Source: Eubacterium sp.
GTDB taxonomy: Bacteria > Bacillota > Clostridia > Lachnospirales > Lachnospiraceae
NCBI GenBank assembly: GCA_017406925.1
Contig: JAFQXO010000004.1
Location: 32,543-96,542 of the forward strand
DNA: 64,000 nucleotides
Direction of reading: 5' to 3'
Shown: piece by piece, positions 9,147-18,600 of the stretch
Layout of the letters: each line of letters starts with the position of its first letter
Position numbering within the stretch: position 1 is the stretch's first letter
Translations under genes and position numbers: made by a program
Notes under the pieces: model-generated
What the model was told of the DNA's origin: nothing
The model's database searches: none
What the model saw: the letters and a program-made list of their open reading frames with translations, nothing else

Positions 9147-10607
9147 ATGAATTATCATATGGTAAGATACGTCTTGGGATGGGTCCTAAGATTTATGACA
9201 GTTTTCTTCTTGCTTCCAGCAATAGTTGGTGCTTATTATGGCGAGGTGAATGGCTTTGTATATCTAGGATGTTCGCTGGGATGTTTGATACTGAGTCTTA
9301 TCGGTGGATGGAAGAAACCGGATTCAAGTAGAATATTTGCCAAGGAAGGTTTCGCGGCAGTTGCGCTTAGCTGGATTTTGATAAGTTTAGTTGGTGCGAT
9401 TCCATTTGTAATCACTGGTGAGATTCCATCATACTTGAACGCTGTCTTTGAGACCATCTCAGGTTTCACGACTACGGGATCTAGTATCATCACAAACCTT
9501 AGAGTGATGTCACATTGCTCATTGTTCTGGCGTTCATTTACTCACTGGGTAGGTGGAATGGGAGTGCTTGTATTTATTATGGCAGTTCTTCCTCTGTCCG
9601 GCAGATCAAGTATGCATATGATGAAGGCGGAGAGCCCTGGCCCATCGGTTAATAAGTTGGTGCCTAAGGCAACGATGACGGCTCGCTACCTTTATGCGAT
9701 ATATTGTGGAATCACTATTTTAGAAATGATTCTCCTTATGATTACTGGTCTCACACCATTTGAGGCTTCAACACTTACATTTGGTACAGTTGGTACTGGT
9801 GGTTTCGGACTTTTGAGCACAAGTATTCAGAGTTACAATTTGGCAGCGCAAATCATAATAACTGTATTTATGATTATCTGTTCAATTAACTTTTCTGTTT
9901 ATTACTTGCTTCTTATTAGGAAACCTAAGTTGGCTTTCTTTAATGAAGAAGTACGTTGGTTCCTTATAATGCTCATTGGCGCAGCCATCGTTATTACGAT
10001 TAATATACACGGAACATATGAAAATATTTTCCTTGATTTCCACCATGCTATGTTTACGGTAGCGGCGACCGCATCCACGACGGGTTATGCGGTGGCAGAT
10101 TTCAATGTATGGCCGGCGTTGTCTAAGATATTGATATTGCTGCTGATGATTGCGGGTGCATGCGCGGGCAGTACCGGTGGTGGATTTAAAATGTCGCGTA
10201 TTTTGATATGCGTTAAGACGTTTAAGAATTCTATGTTTAAGTTTATTCATCCTAACAGCGTTAGAAGAATTAAGCTTAACAATAAGATAGTTGAAGGCAC
10301 GGTTATCAAGCAGGTACTTGCATACCTTGCGGCTTATGTGGCTATTGCCGTGGCATCGATTATCCTTATCAGCTTCCAGGGAAGAAGTATAGATACAAAT
10401 ATCTCAGCCGTGTTGGCGACATTTAATAATATTGGACCTGGTCTCGACGGAGTAGGACCTACGGCATCGTTTGCTGACTACAATGCATTTTCAAAGATAG
10501 TTCTTATGTTTGATATGCTTGTTGGTCGTCTAGAGATATTCCCAATGCTCATTCTATTTATGCCAAGTGTTTGGGCATTCAAACGCAAAAAGAAGAAAGA
10601 ATTTTAG
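9147..10607 (+). CDS. trkH: Trk potassium transporter membrane subunit TrkH
   Basis: This 486-residue polytopic membrane protein is the K+-translocating subunit. Selectivity-filter loops typical of the SKT superfamily are visible: SGFTTTGSS, TVGTGGFG, TASTTGYA and NIGPGLDG. SHCSLFWRSFTHWVGGMG and AGACAGSTGGG are also strongly conserved in TrkH. The start is an ATG 6-7 bases after AGGAGG, 10 bases after trkA. It ends in a basic tail, KRKKKKEF. The phosphopantetheinyl transferase gene follows 9 bases later, so all three are probably one transcript. Confidence 0.95.
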   Translation: MNYHMVRYVLGWVLRFMTVFFLLPAIVGAYYGEVNGFVYLGCSLGCLILSLIGGWKKPDSSRIFAKEGFAAVALSWILISLVGAIPFVITGEIPSYLNAVFETISGFTTTGSSIITNLRVMSHCSLFWRSFTHWVGGMGVLVFIMAVLPLSGRSSMHMMKAESPGPSVNKLVPKATMTARYLYAIYCGITILEMILLMITGLTPFEASTLTFGTVGTGGFGLLSTSIQSYNLAAQIIITVFMIICSINFSVYYLLLIRKPKLAFFNEEVRWFLIMLIGAAIVITINIHGTYENIFLDFHHAMFTVAATASTTGYAVADFNVWPALSKILILLLMIAGACAGSTGGGFKMSRILICVKTFKNSMFKFIHPNSVRRIKLNNKIVEGTVIKQVLAYLAAYVAIAVASIILISFQGRSIDTNISAVLATFNNIGPGLDGVGPTASFADYNAFSKIVLMFDMLVGRLEIFPMLILFMPSVWAFKRKKKKEF

Positions 10608-10616
10608 GAGAGGCGA

Positions 10617-11255
10617 ATGAAAATCTATTATTTCGACATCAAAGTTTTGAGAGATAGAAAACTCTTTGATCAGATGTTAAAGACTATTGACTCGAAGAAG
10701 AAGGAAGAAGTCAACAAGCAAAAGATTACAGCGGACAAACTCAGAATGCTCGCTGGAGGATTGCTTATCAACTTCGTGAGAAAAGAGTATGGCATTGATA
10801 ATGAGATTGTCGTAGACAAATACGGCAAACCTGAGTTCAAGAAGAGTAAGGTTAAGTTTAACCTCTCACATTCAGGTAAGTTTGCTATCATTGCAGTCTC
10901 AGATAGAAATATCGGTATAGATATTCAGAAGATTAAAGAGGACAAGCATCGTGTGGCTGAGAGAAATTTCACTCCAGCAGAGTGTGATTACATCAATAAA
11001 GCTAGAACCGATGAAGCCAGATGCCAACGCTTCTCAGAAATATGGACAATGAAAGAAGCATATCTCAAAAATATTGGATTGGGACTTAGAAAGCCACTTA
11101 ATTCATTTGAGATAGATATGAAGGATGGAAAGGCTAGAGTAAAAGGACTTAAAGAATACAACTTCATTCAGTTCAAGATGGATCAGATGTATATGGTTTC
11201 GATTTGCTCAGACAAACGAGACACAGAATATGAAGTGAAGGAAGTTACGATATAG
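10617..11255 (+). CDS. 4'-phosphopantetheinyl transferase, Sfp type
   Basis: The enzyme transfers phosphopantetheine from CoA to a serine of acyl- or peptidyl-carrier proteins. The 212-residue length fits the Sfp/Gsp group rather than the short AcpS group. Motifs are in order: FNLSHSG (about residues 81-87), GIDIQKI (100-106, Mg-binding Asp102), and FSEIWTMKEAYLKNIGLGL (139-157, with WxxKEA). It overlaps no neighbour but follows trkH by 9 bases with a GGAGAGG ribosome site. No polyketide or peptide synthetase is in the window, so its carrier protein is unknown. Confidence 0.92.
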   Translation: MKIYYFDIKVLRDRKLFDQMLKTIDSKKKEEVNKQKITADKLRMLAGGLLINFVRKEYGIDNEIVVDKYGKPEFKKSKVKFNLSHSGKFAIIAVSDRNIGIDIQKIKEDKHRVAERNFTPAECDYINKARTDEARCQRFSEIWTMKEAYLKNIGLGLRKPLNSFEIDMKDGKARVKGLKEYNFIQFKMDQMYMVSICSDKRDTEYEVKEVTI

Positions 11256-11297
11256 GTTTTTTAGAAATCGAGTTTATATAAAAAAGGGGAGTAACCA

Positions 11298-12230
11298 ATG
11301 AGAAAGAGCATTAAAAGATTAGTAGCACTAACAACGGCAATCGCTTTATGTTTCTCGGGCGTGACAGTATATAAAACGCAAAAAGTTGAAGCAGCTTCAA
11401 AAGCAAAAGTTTATGTTGATGGTACGCTCAATTATCGCATTTCACAGGAAATGTTAAAGTTAGTTAACAAGGCTAGAAAGAAGCGTGGCAAAAGAGCGTT
11501 GAAAATGGATAAAGGTTTGACTAAGGCAGCAGCCACTCGAGCAGTGGAACTTAGTATCTATGTAAGCGAGAAGCATAAGAGACCTAACGGAAAAGATAGA
11601 GCATCGCTCAATCATAGAATAGCATGGGAAAATACTTGTGAGGGTATAAATACTGCATATTACTATTCAGGTATGAGTAAGAAAAAGTTTGCCAAGAAAT
11701 TGGCGAAGGAAACATTTGATTCTCTAATGAGTTCTCCACATCACAAAGAAGGTATATTGAAAGCGAATTTCAAGAGCATAGGAATAGGTGCATTTATAGG
11801 CAACAGTGGCGGAGATATTTATGTGGCACAAGAATTTAGCTCTTCACGTGCAAAGAAGAAATTCAAATCTAGTAAGGTTAAAAAAGTTGTAAAGAAAGTT
11901 TCTACCAAAACAAAGTACTTGGCGAAAAAGTATACAAAGGTAGATGGAATAGATGATTTCGTTATTACTAAAAGAGTAGGAGTAGGTAAAAAAATAAAAG
12001 CATATGTTGTGCACAAGAATCCATACGATAAGCAATTGAAAACACATCTGCATAACAAAACTTTTAAATTCAAATCAAGCAACAAAAAAATCGCGACAGT
12101 TAATTCAAAAGGTGTTATAAAAGGTATTAAGCCAGGGACAGTAACTATCACAATGAGAGTTAAAAAATGTTCTAAGATTAAATATACACTGAAAATAAAA
12201 GTTCTTAAGGATGCACCAGATAATTACTAA
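11298..12230 (+). CDS. Secreted CAP/SCP-domain protein with C-terminal Big2-like domain
   Basis: The 310-residue protein starts with a signal peptide (MRKSIKR, a hydrophobic core, cleavage probably near VEAAS). A CAP domain spans about residues 45-190, including MLKLVNKARKKRGKRAL, the GINTAYYY region and SSPHHKEGIL with conserved His. A lysine-rich linker leads to a bacterial Ig-like (Big2) domain, about residues 225-305, with KKIATVNSKGVIKGIKPGT. It is probably a surface or secreted protein of unknown ligand, like the YkwD group. GGGGAG precedes the ATG. A terminator follows. Confidence 0.88.
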   Translation: MRKSIKRLVALTTAIALCFSGVTVYKTQKVEAASKAKVYVDGTLNYRISQEMLKLVNKARKKRGKRALKMDKGLTKAAATRAVELSIYVSEKHKRPNGKDRASLNHRIAWENTCEGINTAYYYSGMSKKKFAKKLAKETFDSLMSSPHHKEGILKANFKSIGIGAFIGNSGGDIYVAQEFSSSRAKKKFKSSKVKKVVKKVSTKTKYLAKKYTKVDGIDDFVITKRVGVGKKIKAYVVHKNPYDKQLKTHLHNKTFKFKSSNKKIATVNSKGVIKGIKPGTVTITMRVKKCSKIKYTLKIKVLKDAPDNY

Positions 12231-12248
12231 AATTATTTTATAAAGCAT

Positions 12249-12294
12249 ATAAAAAAACAGAGGTTAGTTTTTGAAAACTAACCTCTGTTTTTAT
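12249..12294. terminator. Bidirectional terminator between convergent genes
   Basis: AAAACAGAGGTTAGTTTT and its perfect complement form an 18-bp stem with a 2-nt loop. It is flanked by A-run and T-run on the two sides, so it can end the CAP gene on the plus strand and mscL on the minus strand. Confidence 0.9.
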
Positions 12295-12304
12295 TTGTAA
12301 AATC

Positions 12305-12691
12305 TTATAGGTCTGATGTACAGTTTGGACATTTTGTGGCTGTGATATCAATCTCAGATTTACAATGTGGACAAACTTTAGTAGTAGGATCTTCCTCTTT
12401 AGTTCTTCTAAGTTTGTTCATAGCCTTAACTATTAAGAAAATAACTAAAGCAATGATAATGAAATTGATTACAGCGGAGATAAATGTTCCATAAGACATC
12501 TTTGCTCCGTTTGGTAAATTAAGAACCCATTTGTCGAAATTGAGGCCTCCAGTAAAGATAGAAATGAGAGGCATAATAATGTTATCAACCAATGCATCAA
12601 TGATACTCTTGAAAGCAGCACCGATGATAACGCCGACTGCTAAGTCCATAACATTGCCCTGTAGGGCAAACTCTTTAAATTCTTTTAACAT
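12305..12691 (-). CDS. mscL: Large-conductance mechanosensitive channel with C-terminal zinc ribbon
   Basis: MscL opens under membrane tension to release solutes during hypo-osmotic shock. The 128-residue product begins MLKEFKEFALQGNVMDLAVG, followed by the conserved GVIIGAAF pore helix TM1 and a second TM (about residues 71-91). Instead of the usual C-terminal amphipathic bundle, the tail carries two CxxC pairs, Cys107/Cys110 and Cys121/Cys124, as in a zinc ribbon. The zinc ribbon is the unusual part; the channel core looks intact. It is monocistronic on the minus strand with GGAGGG before the ATG. Confidence 0.93.
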   Translation of the reverse strand: MLKEFKEFALQGNVMDLAVGVIIGAAFKSIIDALVDNIIMPLISIFTGGLNFDKWVLNLPNGAKMSYGTFISAVINFIIIALVIFLIVKAMNKLRRTKEEDPTTKVCPHCKSEIDITATKCPNCTSDL

Positions 12692-12772
12692 ATTTCCCTC
12701 CTTATGTTAGTTCCGTTTCCTGTATTCTAATTATACTTGAAAAAGAAAAATAAAAAAAGTTTAAAAAAGTTG

Positions 12773-12801
12773 TTGACAGATGTTGCAAGAGATGATAATA
12801 T
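12773..12801 (+). promoter_or_regulatory. cysK promoter
   Basis: TTGACA at 12773-12778 and TAATAT at 12796-12801 with a 17-bp spacer. The predicted start lies just before the inverted repeat at 12811-12844, so a protein bound there would block early transcription. Confidence 0.8.
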
Positions 12802-12810
12802 TCCTACAAC

Positions 12811-12844
12811 AATTCATATAAAACATATATGCAATATATGAATT
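12811..12844 (+). promoter_or_regulatory. Inverted repeat, candidate operator for cysK-metY
   Basis: AATTCATAT at 12811-12819 and ATATGAATT at 12836-12844 are a perfect 9-bp inverted repeat separated by 16 bp. It lies between the promoter and the cysK ribosome site. The Rrf2 regulator encoded at 15231 is a natural candidate ligand, since Rrf2-type CymR controls cysteine genes in other Firmicutes. The link is inference; no CymR consensus was verified. Confidence 0.5.
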
Positions 12845-12873
12845 AAAACAAATTGACAAGGAGGAAAGTAAAA

Positions 12874-13806
12874 ATGTCAAACATCAAAAAGAATGCAGCA
12901 GAGTTAATCGGAAACACACCATTAGTAGAAGTAAGTCACTTCTCAAAGGATGCAGGAATAGATGAGGCAAAAGTCATGGTGAAGCTGGAGTATTTAAACC
13001 CAGCTGGATCAGTTAAAGATAGAATCGCACTTTCAATGATTGAGGAGGCAGAGAAGTCAGGAGAGATTACTGAGGGAGCCACACTCATCGAACCTACATC
13101 TGGAAACACAGGAATCGGCATCGCAGCCATTGCGGCAGCAAAAGGGTACAAGGTGATAATTACACTTCCTGAGACGATGTCAGTAGAGAGAAGAAATATC
13201 ATGAAAGCGTACGGCGCTGAACTTGTGTTAACAGATGGTGCTAAAGGAATGAAGGGTGCTATCGCAAAGGCAGAGGAGATTTACTCAAAAACTCCTAATT
13301 CAAAAGTTTTAGGACAGTTTGTAAATCCAGCAAATCCAAAGGCACACAGAGAGACCACAGGTCCTGAGATTTACAGAGATACAGATGGACAGGTTGATAT
13401 CTTCGTTGCCGGTGTCGGCACAGGAGGAACTATCACTGGTGTTGGTGAGTATTTGAAATCAGAAAACCCAGATATTCAGGTAGTAGCAGTTGAGCCAGCT
13501 GACAGTCCAGTGCTTTCTAAGGGAGAGGCAGGACCTCACAAGATTCAAGGTATCGGTGCAGGATTTGTGCCAGAAACACTTAACACAGATGTATACGACG
13601 AAGTAATTCCAGTTGAGAATGACGATGCATTTGCAGCAGCAAAGAAGTTGTCAGCGACAGAGGGTATTTCAGTTGGTATCTCATCAGGAGCTGCACTACA
13701 CGCAGCAACGGAACTAGCAAAGAGACCAGAGAACAGCGGAAAGAATATCGTAGTACTTTTACCAGACTCAGGAGACAGATATTATTCCACACCGCTATTC
13801 GAGTAA
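12874..13806 (+). CDS. cysK: Cysteine synthase A (O-acetylserine sulfhydrylase)
   Basis: This PLP enzyme makes cysteine from O-acetylserine and sulfide. ATG 12874 ([17 protein letters not shown]) follows AAGGAGG by 8 bases; an in-frame ATG seven codons upstream overlaps the ribosome site and is rejected. The 310-residue length is normal. Lys48 in NPAGSVKDR is the PLP lysine, PTSGNTGIG binds substrate, and GTGGTITG is the phosphate loop. It is followed 30 bases later by metY, so the pair captures sulfide into both cysteine and homocysteine. Confidence 0.95.
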   Translation: MSNIKKNAAELIGNTPLVEVSHFSKDAGIDEAKVMVKLEYLNPAGSVKDRIALSMIEEAEKSGEITEGATLIEPTSGNTGIGIAAIAAAKGYKVIITLPETMSVERRNIMKAYGAELVLTDGAKGMKGAIAKAEEIYSKTPNSKVLGQFVNPANPKAHRETTGPEIYRDTDGQVDIFVAGVGTGGTITGVGEYLKSENPDIQVVAVEPADSPVLSKGEAGPHKIQGIGAGFVPETLNTDVYDEVIPVENDDAFAAAKKLSATEGISVGISSGAALHAATELAKRPENSGKNIVVLLPDSGDRYYSTPLFE

Positions 13807-13836
13807 GGTTATCATTTATATAGAGAGGTAATAGAA

Positions 13837-15126
13837 ATGAGCGAAAGAAATTATAGATTTGAAACAGTACAGATTCATGCGGGACAGGAAAACCCAGATC
13901 CTGCATCGGATTCAAGAGCAGTCCCTATTTACCAGACAGCAGCATATGTTTTTAAAAATTCAGAGCATGCTGCCGCAAGATTCGGACTAGCGGACGCAGG
14001 AAACATTTACGGAAGACTCACAAACTCTACACAGGGAGTATTGGAGGAGAGAATAGCTAAGCTTGAAGGCGGAGTGGCAGCACTTGCCCTGGCATCAGGA
14101 TCGGCAGCTATCACATATACGATTCAGGCATTAGCGGGAGCAGGCGAGCACATCGTGGCTCAGAAGACTATCTATGGTGGTACTTCAAACCTTCTCGCAC
14201 ACACACTTCCTATCTATGGGATAGAGACATCATTGGTCGACGCCCATAACCTTGAGGAACTAGAGGGTGCGATACAGGAGAACACAAAGGCCATCTATCT
14301 TGAGACATTGGGAAACCCAAACAGTGACATTCCTGACATCGATGCGATTTCAGAGATTGCGCACAAGCACGGACTTCCAGTCGTAGTGGATAACACATTC
14401 GGTACACCATATATGATTAGACCTATTGAGCACGGTGCAGATATAGTTGTGCATTCTGCAACAAAGTTCATCGGTGGTCACGGAACTACACTTGGCGGAA
14501 TTATTGTTGATAGCGGTAAGTTCGATTGGGCTGCCTCCGGCAATTATCCTGGAATATCAGAGCCTAACCCTAGTTATCACGGCGTTAAGTTTACTGAGGC
14601 GGCAGGCCCAGCAGCATTCGTTACATATATTAGAGCGATTTTGTTGAGAGATACAGGAGCTACTATTTCACCATTTAATGCATTCTTGTTATTGCAGGGA
14701 ACTGAGACATTGTCTCTCAGACTTGACAGACACAACGAGAATACAGCAAAGGTTGTTGAATACTTAGCAAACCATCCACAGGTTGAGAAAGTAAACCATC
14801 CATCCCTCCCAGATCATCCAGATCATGAGTTGTATGAGAGATACTTCCCTAATGGTGGTGGTTCAATATTCACATTTGAGATAAAGGGTGGCCAGGAAGA
14901 GGCACACAAGTTTATAGATAACTTGCAGTTGTTCTCATTATTGGCGAACGTAGCCGATCTCAAATCGCTGGTAATTCATCCAGCCACAACTACACATTCT
15001 CAGGCGAGCGAGGAAGAGTTGGCAGATCAGAACATCAAGCCAAACACTATCAGATTATCAATCGGTACTGAGAATATTGATGATATCATCGAAGACTTAG
15101 ATGAAGCGTTCAAGGCTATAAGCTAA
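13837..15126 (+). CDS. metY: O-acetylhomoserine sulfhydrylase
   Basis: This PLP enzyme of the Cys/Met metabolism family forms homocysteine from O-acetylhomoserine and sulfide. The 429-residue length and the start YRFETVQIHAGQENPDP fit MetY rather than the shorter MetB/MetC group. The PLP lysine is Lys210 in HSATKFIGGHG. SHGV-type substrate residues (NPSYHGVKF) and the inserted segment about residues 225-275 are typical of MetY. It lies directly downstream of cysK and is closed by a terminator. Confidence 0.93.
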   Translation: MSERNYRFETVQIHAGQENPDPASDSRAVPIYQTAAYVFKNSEHAAARFGLADAGNIYGRLTNSTQGVLEERIAKLEGGVAALALASGSAAITYTIQALAGAGEHIVAQKTIYGGTSNLLAHTLPIYGIETSLVDAHNLEELEGAIQENTKAIYLETLGNPNSDIPDIDAISEIAHKHGLPVVVDNTFGTPYMIRPIEHGADIVVHSATKFIGGHGTTLGGIIVDSGKFDWAASGNYPGISEPNPSYHGVKFTEAAGPAAFVTYIRAILLRDTGATISPFNAFLLLQGTETLSLRLDRHNENTAKVVEYLANHPQVEKVNHPSLPDHPDHELYERYFPNGGGSIFTFEIKGGQEEAHKFIDNLQLFSLLANVADLKSLVIHPATTTHSQASEEELADQNIKPNTIRLSIGTENIDDIIEDLDEAFKAIS

Positions 15127-15143
15127 GTACCCGCGATTATGAT

Positions 15144-15175
15144 AAACCCGGCACTCATTTGTGCTGGGTTTATTT
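15144..15175 (+). terminator. Terminator after metY
   Basis: AAACCCGGCAC and GTGCTGGGTTT form an 11-bp stem with one wobble pair and a 6-nt loop, followed by TATTTT. It separates cysK-metY from the Rrf2 gene. Confidence 0.85.
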
Positions 15176-15203
15176 TGCAGTTAATGTACTATATTGATAT
15201 AAT
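15175..15203 (+). promoter_or_regulatory. Promoter of the Rrf2 regulator gene
   Basis: TTGCAG at 15175-15180 and TATAAT at 15198-15203, spacer 17 bp. The -35 box overlaps the T-tail of the preceding terminator. The Rrf2 gene and the ABC transporter should be read from here. Confidence 0.7.
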
Positions 15204-15230
15204 AGTTACAATCAAAGAAAGAAGGCACAT

Positions 15231-15677
15231 ATGAAATTATCAAAGAAGGCTAGAATAGGAATAATGGCGCTGATTTATATTGAAGCGCATAAAGCAGAGG
15301 GTCATGTGGCTCTCGCCACAATAGCAGAAAAAGCGAATGTTTCGCAGCAGTATCTCGAACAAACCATCACTGGTTTAAGACGCGCGGATATCGTCACTGG
15401 TATCAAGGGTGCTCAGGGCGGATACGAGTTAAATCGCGATGCCAAGGATATCACTGTTGCTGATATTATAAAGGCGATAGAGGGCGACTACCATTTGGAT
15501 GCTGAGAAGGCACCTAAGGGAAGCGTGGTCCCTGAGATAGCAGACGTAGTACAGGAGAGTGTAATAGAAAAGGCGAACAAGAGTCTGGATGAAGCCTTCG
15601 AGGGCGTGACTCTTGAGGAGTTGGTGAATGATTACAAGAAGCGTTCACTTGCAAACGAGCCAATGTATTACATCTAA
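15231..15677 (+). CDS. Rrf2 family transcriptional regulator
   Basis: This 148-residue DNA-binding protein has the Rrf2 winged helix: MKLSKKARIGIMALIYIEAH, then the recognition region VSQQYLEQTITGLRRADIV and the wing GIKGAQGGYELNRDAKDITV. The three cysteines of IscR/NsrR-type Fe-S sensors are absent; no Cys is seen in the sensor region, as in CymR. Its place just after cysK-metY suggests a CymR-like cysteine regulator, but that is inference. It lies 6 bases before the ABC transporter gene. Confidence 0.85.
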   Translation: MKLSKKARIGIMALIYIEAHKAEGHVALATIAEKANVSQQYLEQTITGLRRADIVTGIKGAQGGYELNRDAKDITVADIIKAIEGDYHLDAEKAPKGSVVPEIADVVQESVIEKANKSLDEAFEGVTLEELVNDYKKRSLANEPMYYI

Positions 15678-15683
15678 GAAGAA

Positions 15684-18600
15684 ATGCTAGAATTAAAAAA
15701 CATAAAAAAAGAATATAAAACTGGCGATTTTGTTCAGACTGCATTAGATAATGTTAGTCTGAAGTTTAGAGATAGTGAATTCGTTGCGATTCTTGGACCA
15801 AGTGGTTCAGGTAAGACTACTATGCTCAACATTATCGGCGGCTTGGATAGATATGATAGTGGAGATCTTGTGATAAACGATATCTCCACTAAAAATTATA
15901 AGAGTAGAAATTGGGATTCATACAGAAACCATGCGGTAGGTTTCGTATTCCAAAACTACAATCTGATTTCTCATCAAAGTGTCCTTTCAAATGTCGAACT
16001 TGCACTTACTATTTCGGGCGTAAGCCGTAGTGAGAGAAAGAGACGTGCATTGGATGCACTCGAGCAAGTGGGACTCAAAGAACATGCAAAGAAAAAACCA
16101 AATCAATTGTCCGGAGGACAGATGCAGCGTGTGGCGATAGCCAGAGCGCTTATTAATGACCCGGAAATATTATTGGCGGATGAGCCAACAGGAGCTCTCG
16201 ACTCTGCAACTAGTGTGCAGGTTATGGAACTCTTGAAAAAGGTGGCTAAGGATAGATTGGTTGTGATGGTTACACACAATCCAAATCTTGCAAATACATA
16301 CTCTACTAGAATAGTTGAGTTGAAAGATGGAAGAGTGACTTCGGATAGTAACGCTCCGACCGAAGAAGAGATGCGCGCGGCAAGTGTTGTTGGCTTGATG
16401 AATGAGACAGGAACTAATGTATATGCATCGGAGAGTCCATCACGCCTCAAGGCTGACAAAAAAGGCAATATGGGAAAAGCCTCTATGGGATTTTTGACAG
16501 CGCTGGGCTTGAGTTTCAACAACTTGAAAACCAAGAAGGCTAGAACTATCCTCGTGGCTTTTGCAGGTTCGATTGGAATTATAGGTATCGCGCTTATTCT
16601 TTCATTGTCGAACGGAGTGAACACGTACATCAAAGGGATAGAGGAAGACACACTTTCCGAGTACCCTATTCAGATTGTGAAGAATCATGTGGACTTCTCG
16701 TCGATGTTGAAGGAGACTCGTGATGCCAGAGCAGAGCGCAAGCCAGGCGAAAAGGCAGTCGTCGAAGTCAAGACAGTGACTAATACTATCACCAACACGA
16801 GAAGCAATGACTTGAAGGCCCTTAAAAAGGAAATTGAGTCTAAGCACGATGAGTATTTTGAGTATGCCAAGGCAATAGAATATCTGTATAACGTTTCCCC
16901 GCTCATCTACAAGCAGAATAGCGGAAAGTGGAACCAGGTCAATCCTAATGAATCATTTAAGTCGATGGGATTTGATTCATCGTCCAGTACAATGATGAGT
17001 TCTTTCGGAATGTCGATGGATATGTTCTTTAAGATTCCTGATGATGAGAGACTATATAAGAATCAGTATGACGTGAAGGCTGGCCATTGGCCAAAGAATA
17101 AAAATGAACTTGTGCTAGTGCTAACTGAAAATGGAGCAGTATTAGATCAGGTTCTGTATACATTAGGTTTCAGAGATCCTGATGAATTCGATAAGGCGAT
17201 GAAAGATTATATGAGTGGCAAGAAGGTTAAGATAGCTACTGATAAGCGCTCATATGATTACGATGATTTCATCGGTGTGTCTTTTAAACTTGTTAACAGC
17301 GCGGACTGTTACAAGTATGATAAGGAATATAAGGTTTGGACTTCGAAGAAGGACAACGACAAATATATGAAGAAGATAGTGAAGGCTAGTCCTGAAATAA
17401 AGATTGTTGGTGTGGTTCGACCAAAGAAGGATACCACAGCCACGATGCTTCAGTCAGGAATTGCTTACACGAGTGCGCTGGAAGACTATGTTATAGATGA
17501 GGCAGCCAAGTCGAAAATAGTTAAGGAGCAGTTGAAAAATCCTAAGATAAATGTTTTCACTGGAAAGAAGTTCAATTCCAAGAATAAGGGCTTTAACTTA
17601 TCGAAGTTGTTTGCTTTGAATCCTGATGCCCTCAAGAACATCTTTGCGTTCGACGCAAGCAAGATGAATATGGACGGAATGGATTTATCTGATTTGAATT
17701 TTGGTACGGGAAGCATGATGGATCTGCTTAAAAATTCTGGAAAGAAAGTCACAGAGAAGCAACTTCAGAAGATGTTCAGTAAAATTTTGAAGAACTATTC
17801 CAAGTATGCAAAGAAGCATAAGATAGATACATTGGATGACTACGTCAATGACTATAGTTCATTCTTACTTTCAGATACTGCCGCAAAAATAATTAGTGAT
17901 GGACTAAGTGAACAAGTTAAAAAAGGAAAAATTTCTATAGACACCAGCGCTATGGAAAAGATGGTTGGCAAAGTGATGTCGGGCTTCCAGGATTACTTAG
18001 TGAAGAAGCATTATACAGATATGTCTAAGATGTCTGAATACTTCTCTGAGTATATGGAAACAGATGAGGCATCACAGATTATTGGCGAAGCCATGGGCGA
18101 TATGCTTTCGAGTGCGAAGTTCAATGTGAGTCAAAAAGATATGAGAAAACTCATGAACAAACTCAACAAGTCTTACAAGAAGTATGCCAAGAAGCACAAA
18201 CTTGCGACTATGGAGTCAGTGATGAAGGGCTTCACAAAATACTTGAGTTCTAAGTCGGCGCAGAAGCAGATTACGAAGATTGTTGGCAAGATGGTTGATA
18301 TGGACAAACTCCAAAAGACTATCGGTGATGAGTTCGGAAAGACACTCGGCAATCTGATTTCGTCAAAGCTGAAAGATGCGTTCAATATGGACACGAGCAA
18401 GTTCGCAGATATGATGAAGAAGGGAAGTACACAGAAGGACATCGAAGATTTGATGAAGTCGCTGATGGGAACTGAAATCGCATCATATGAACAGAATTTG
18501 CAGACGCTCGGTTATGCTGATAAGCGTGAACCGTACGAGATTAGGCTTTACCCTAAAGATTTTGTCAGCAAAGATAAACTGGCGGACCTTATTTCGGATT

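Noticed and set aside
12779-12873. S-box or T-box riboswitch before cysK
   Set aside because: No terminator-antiterminator pair and no conserved T-box or SAM motif; only an inverted repeat is present.
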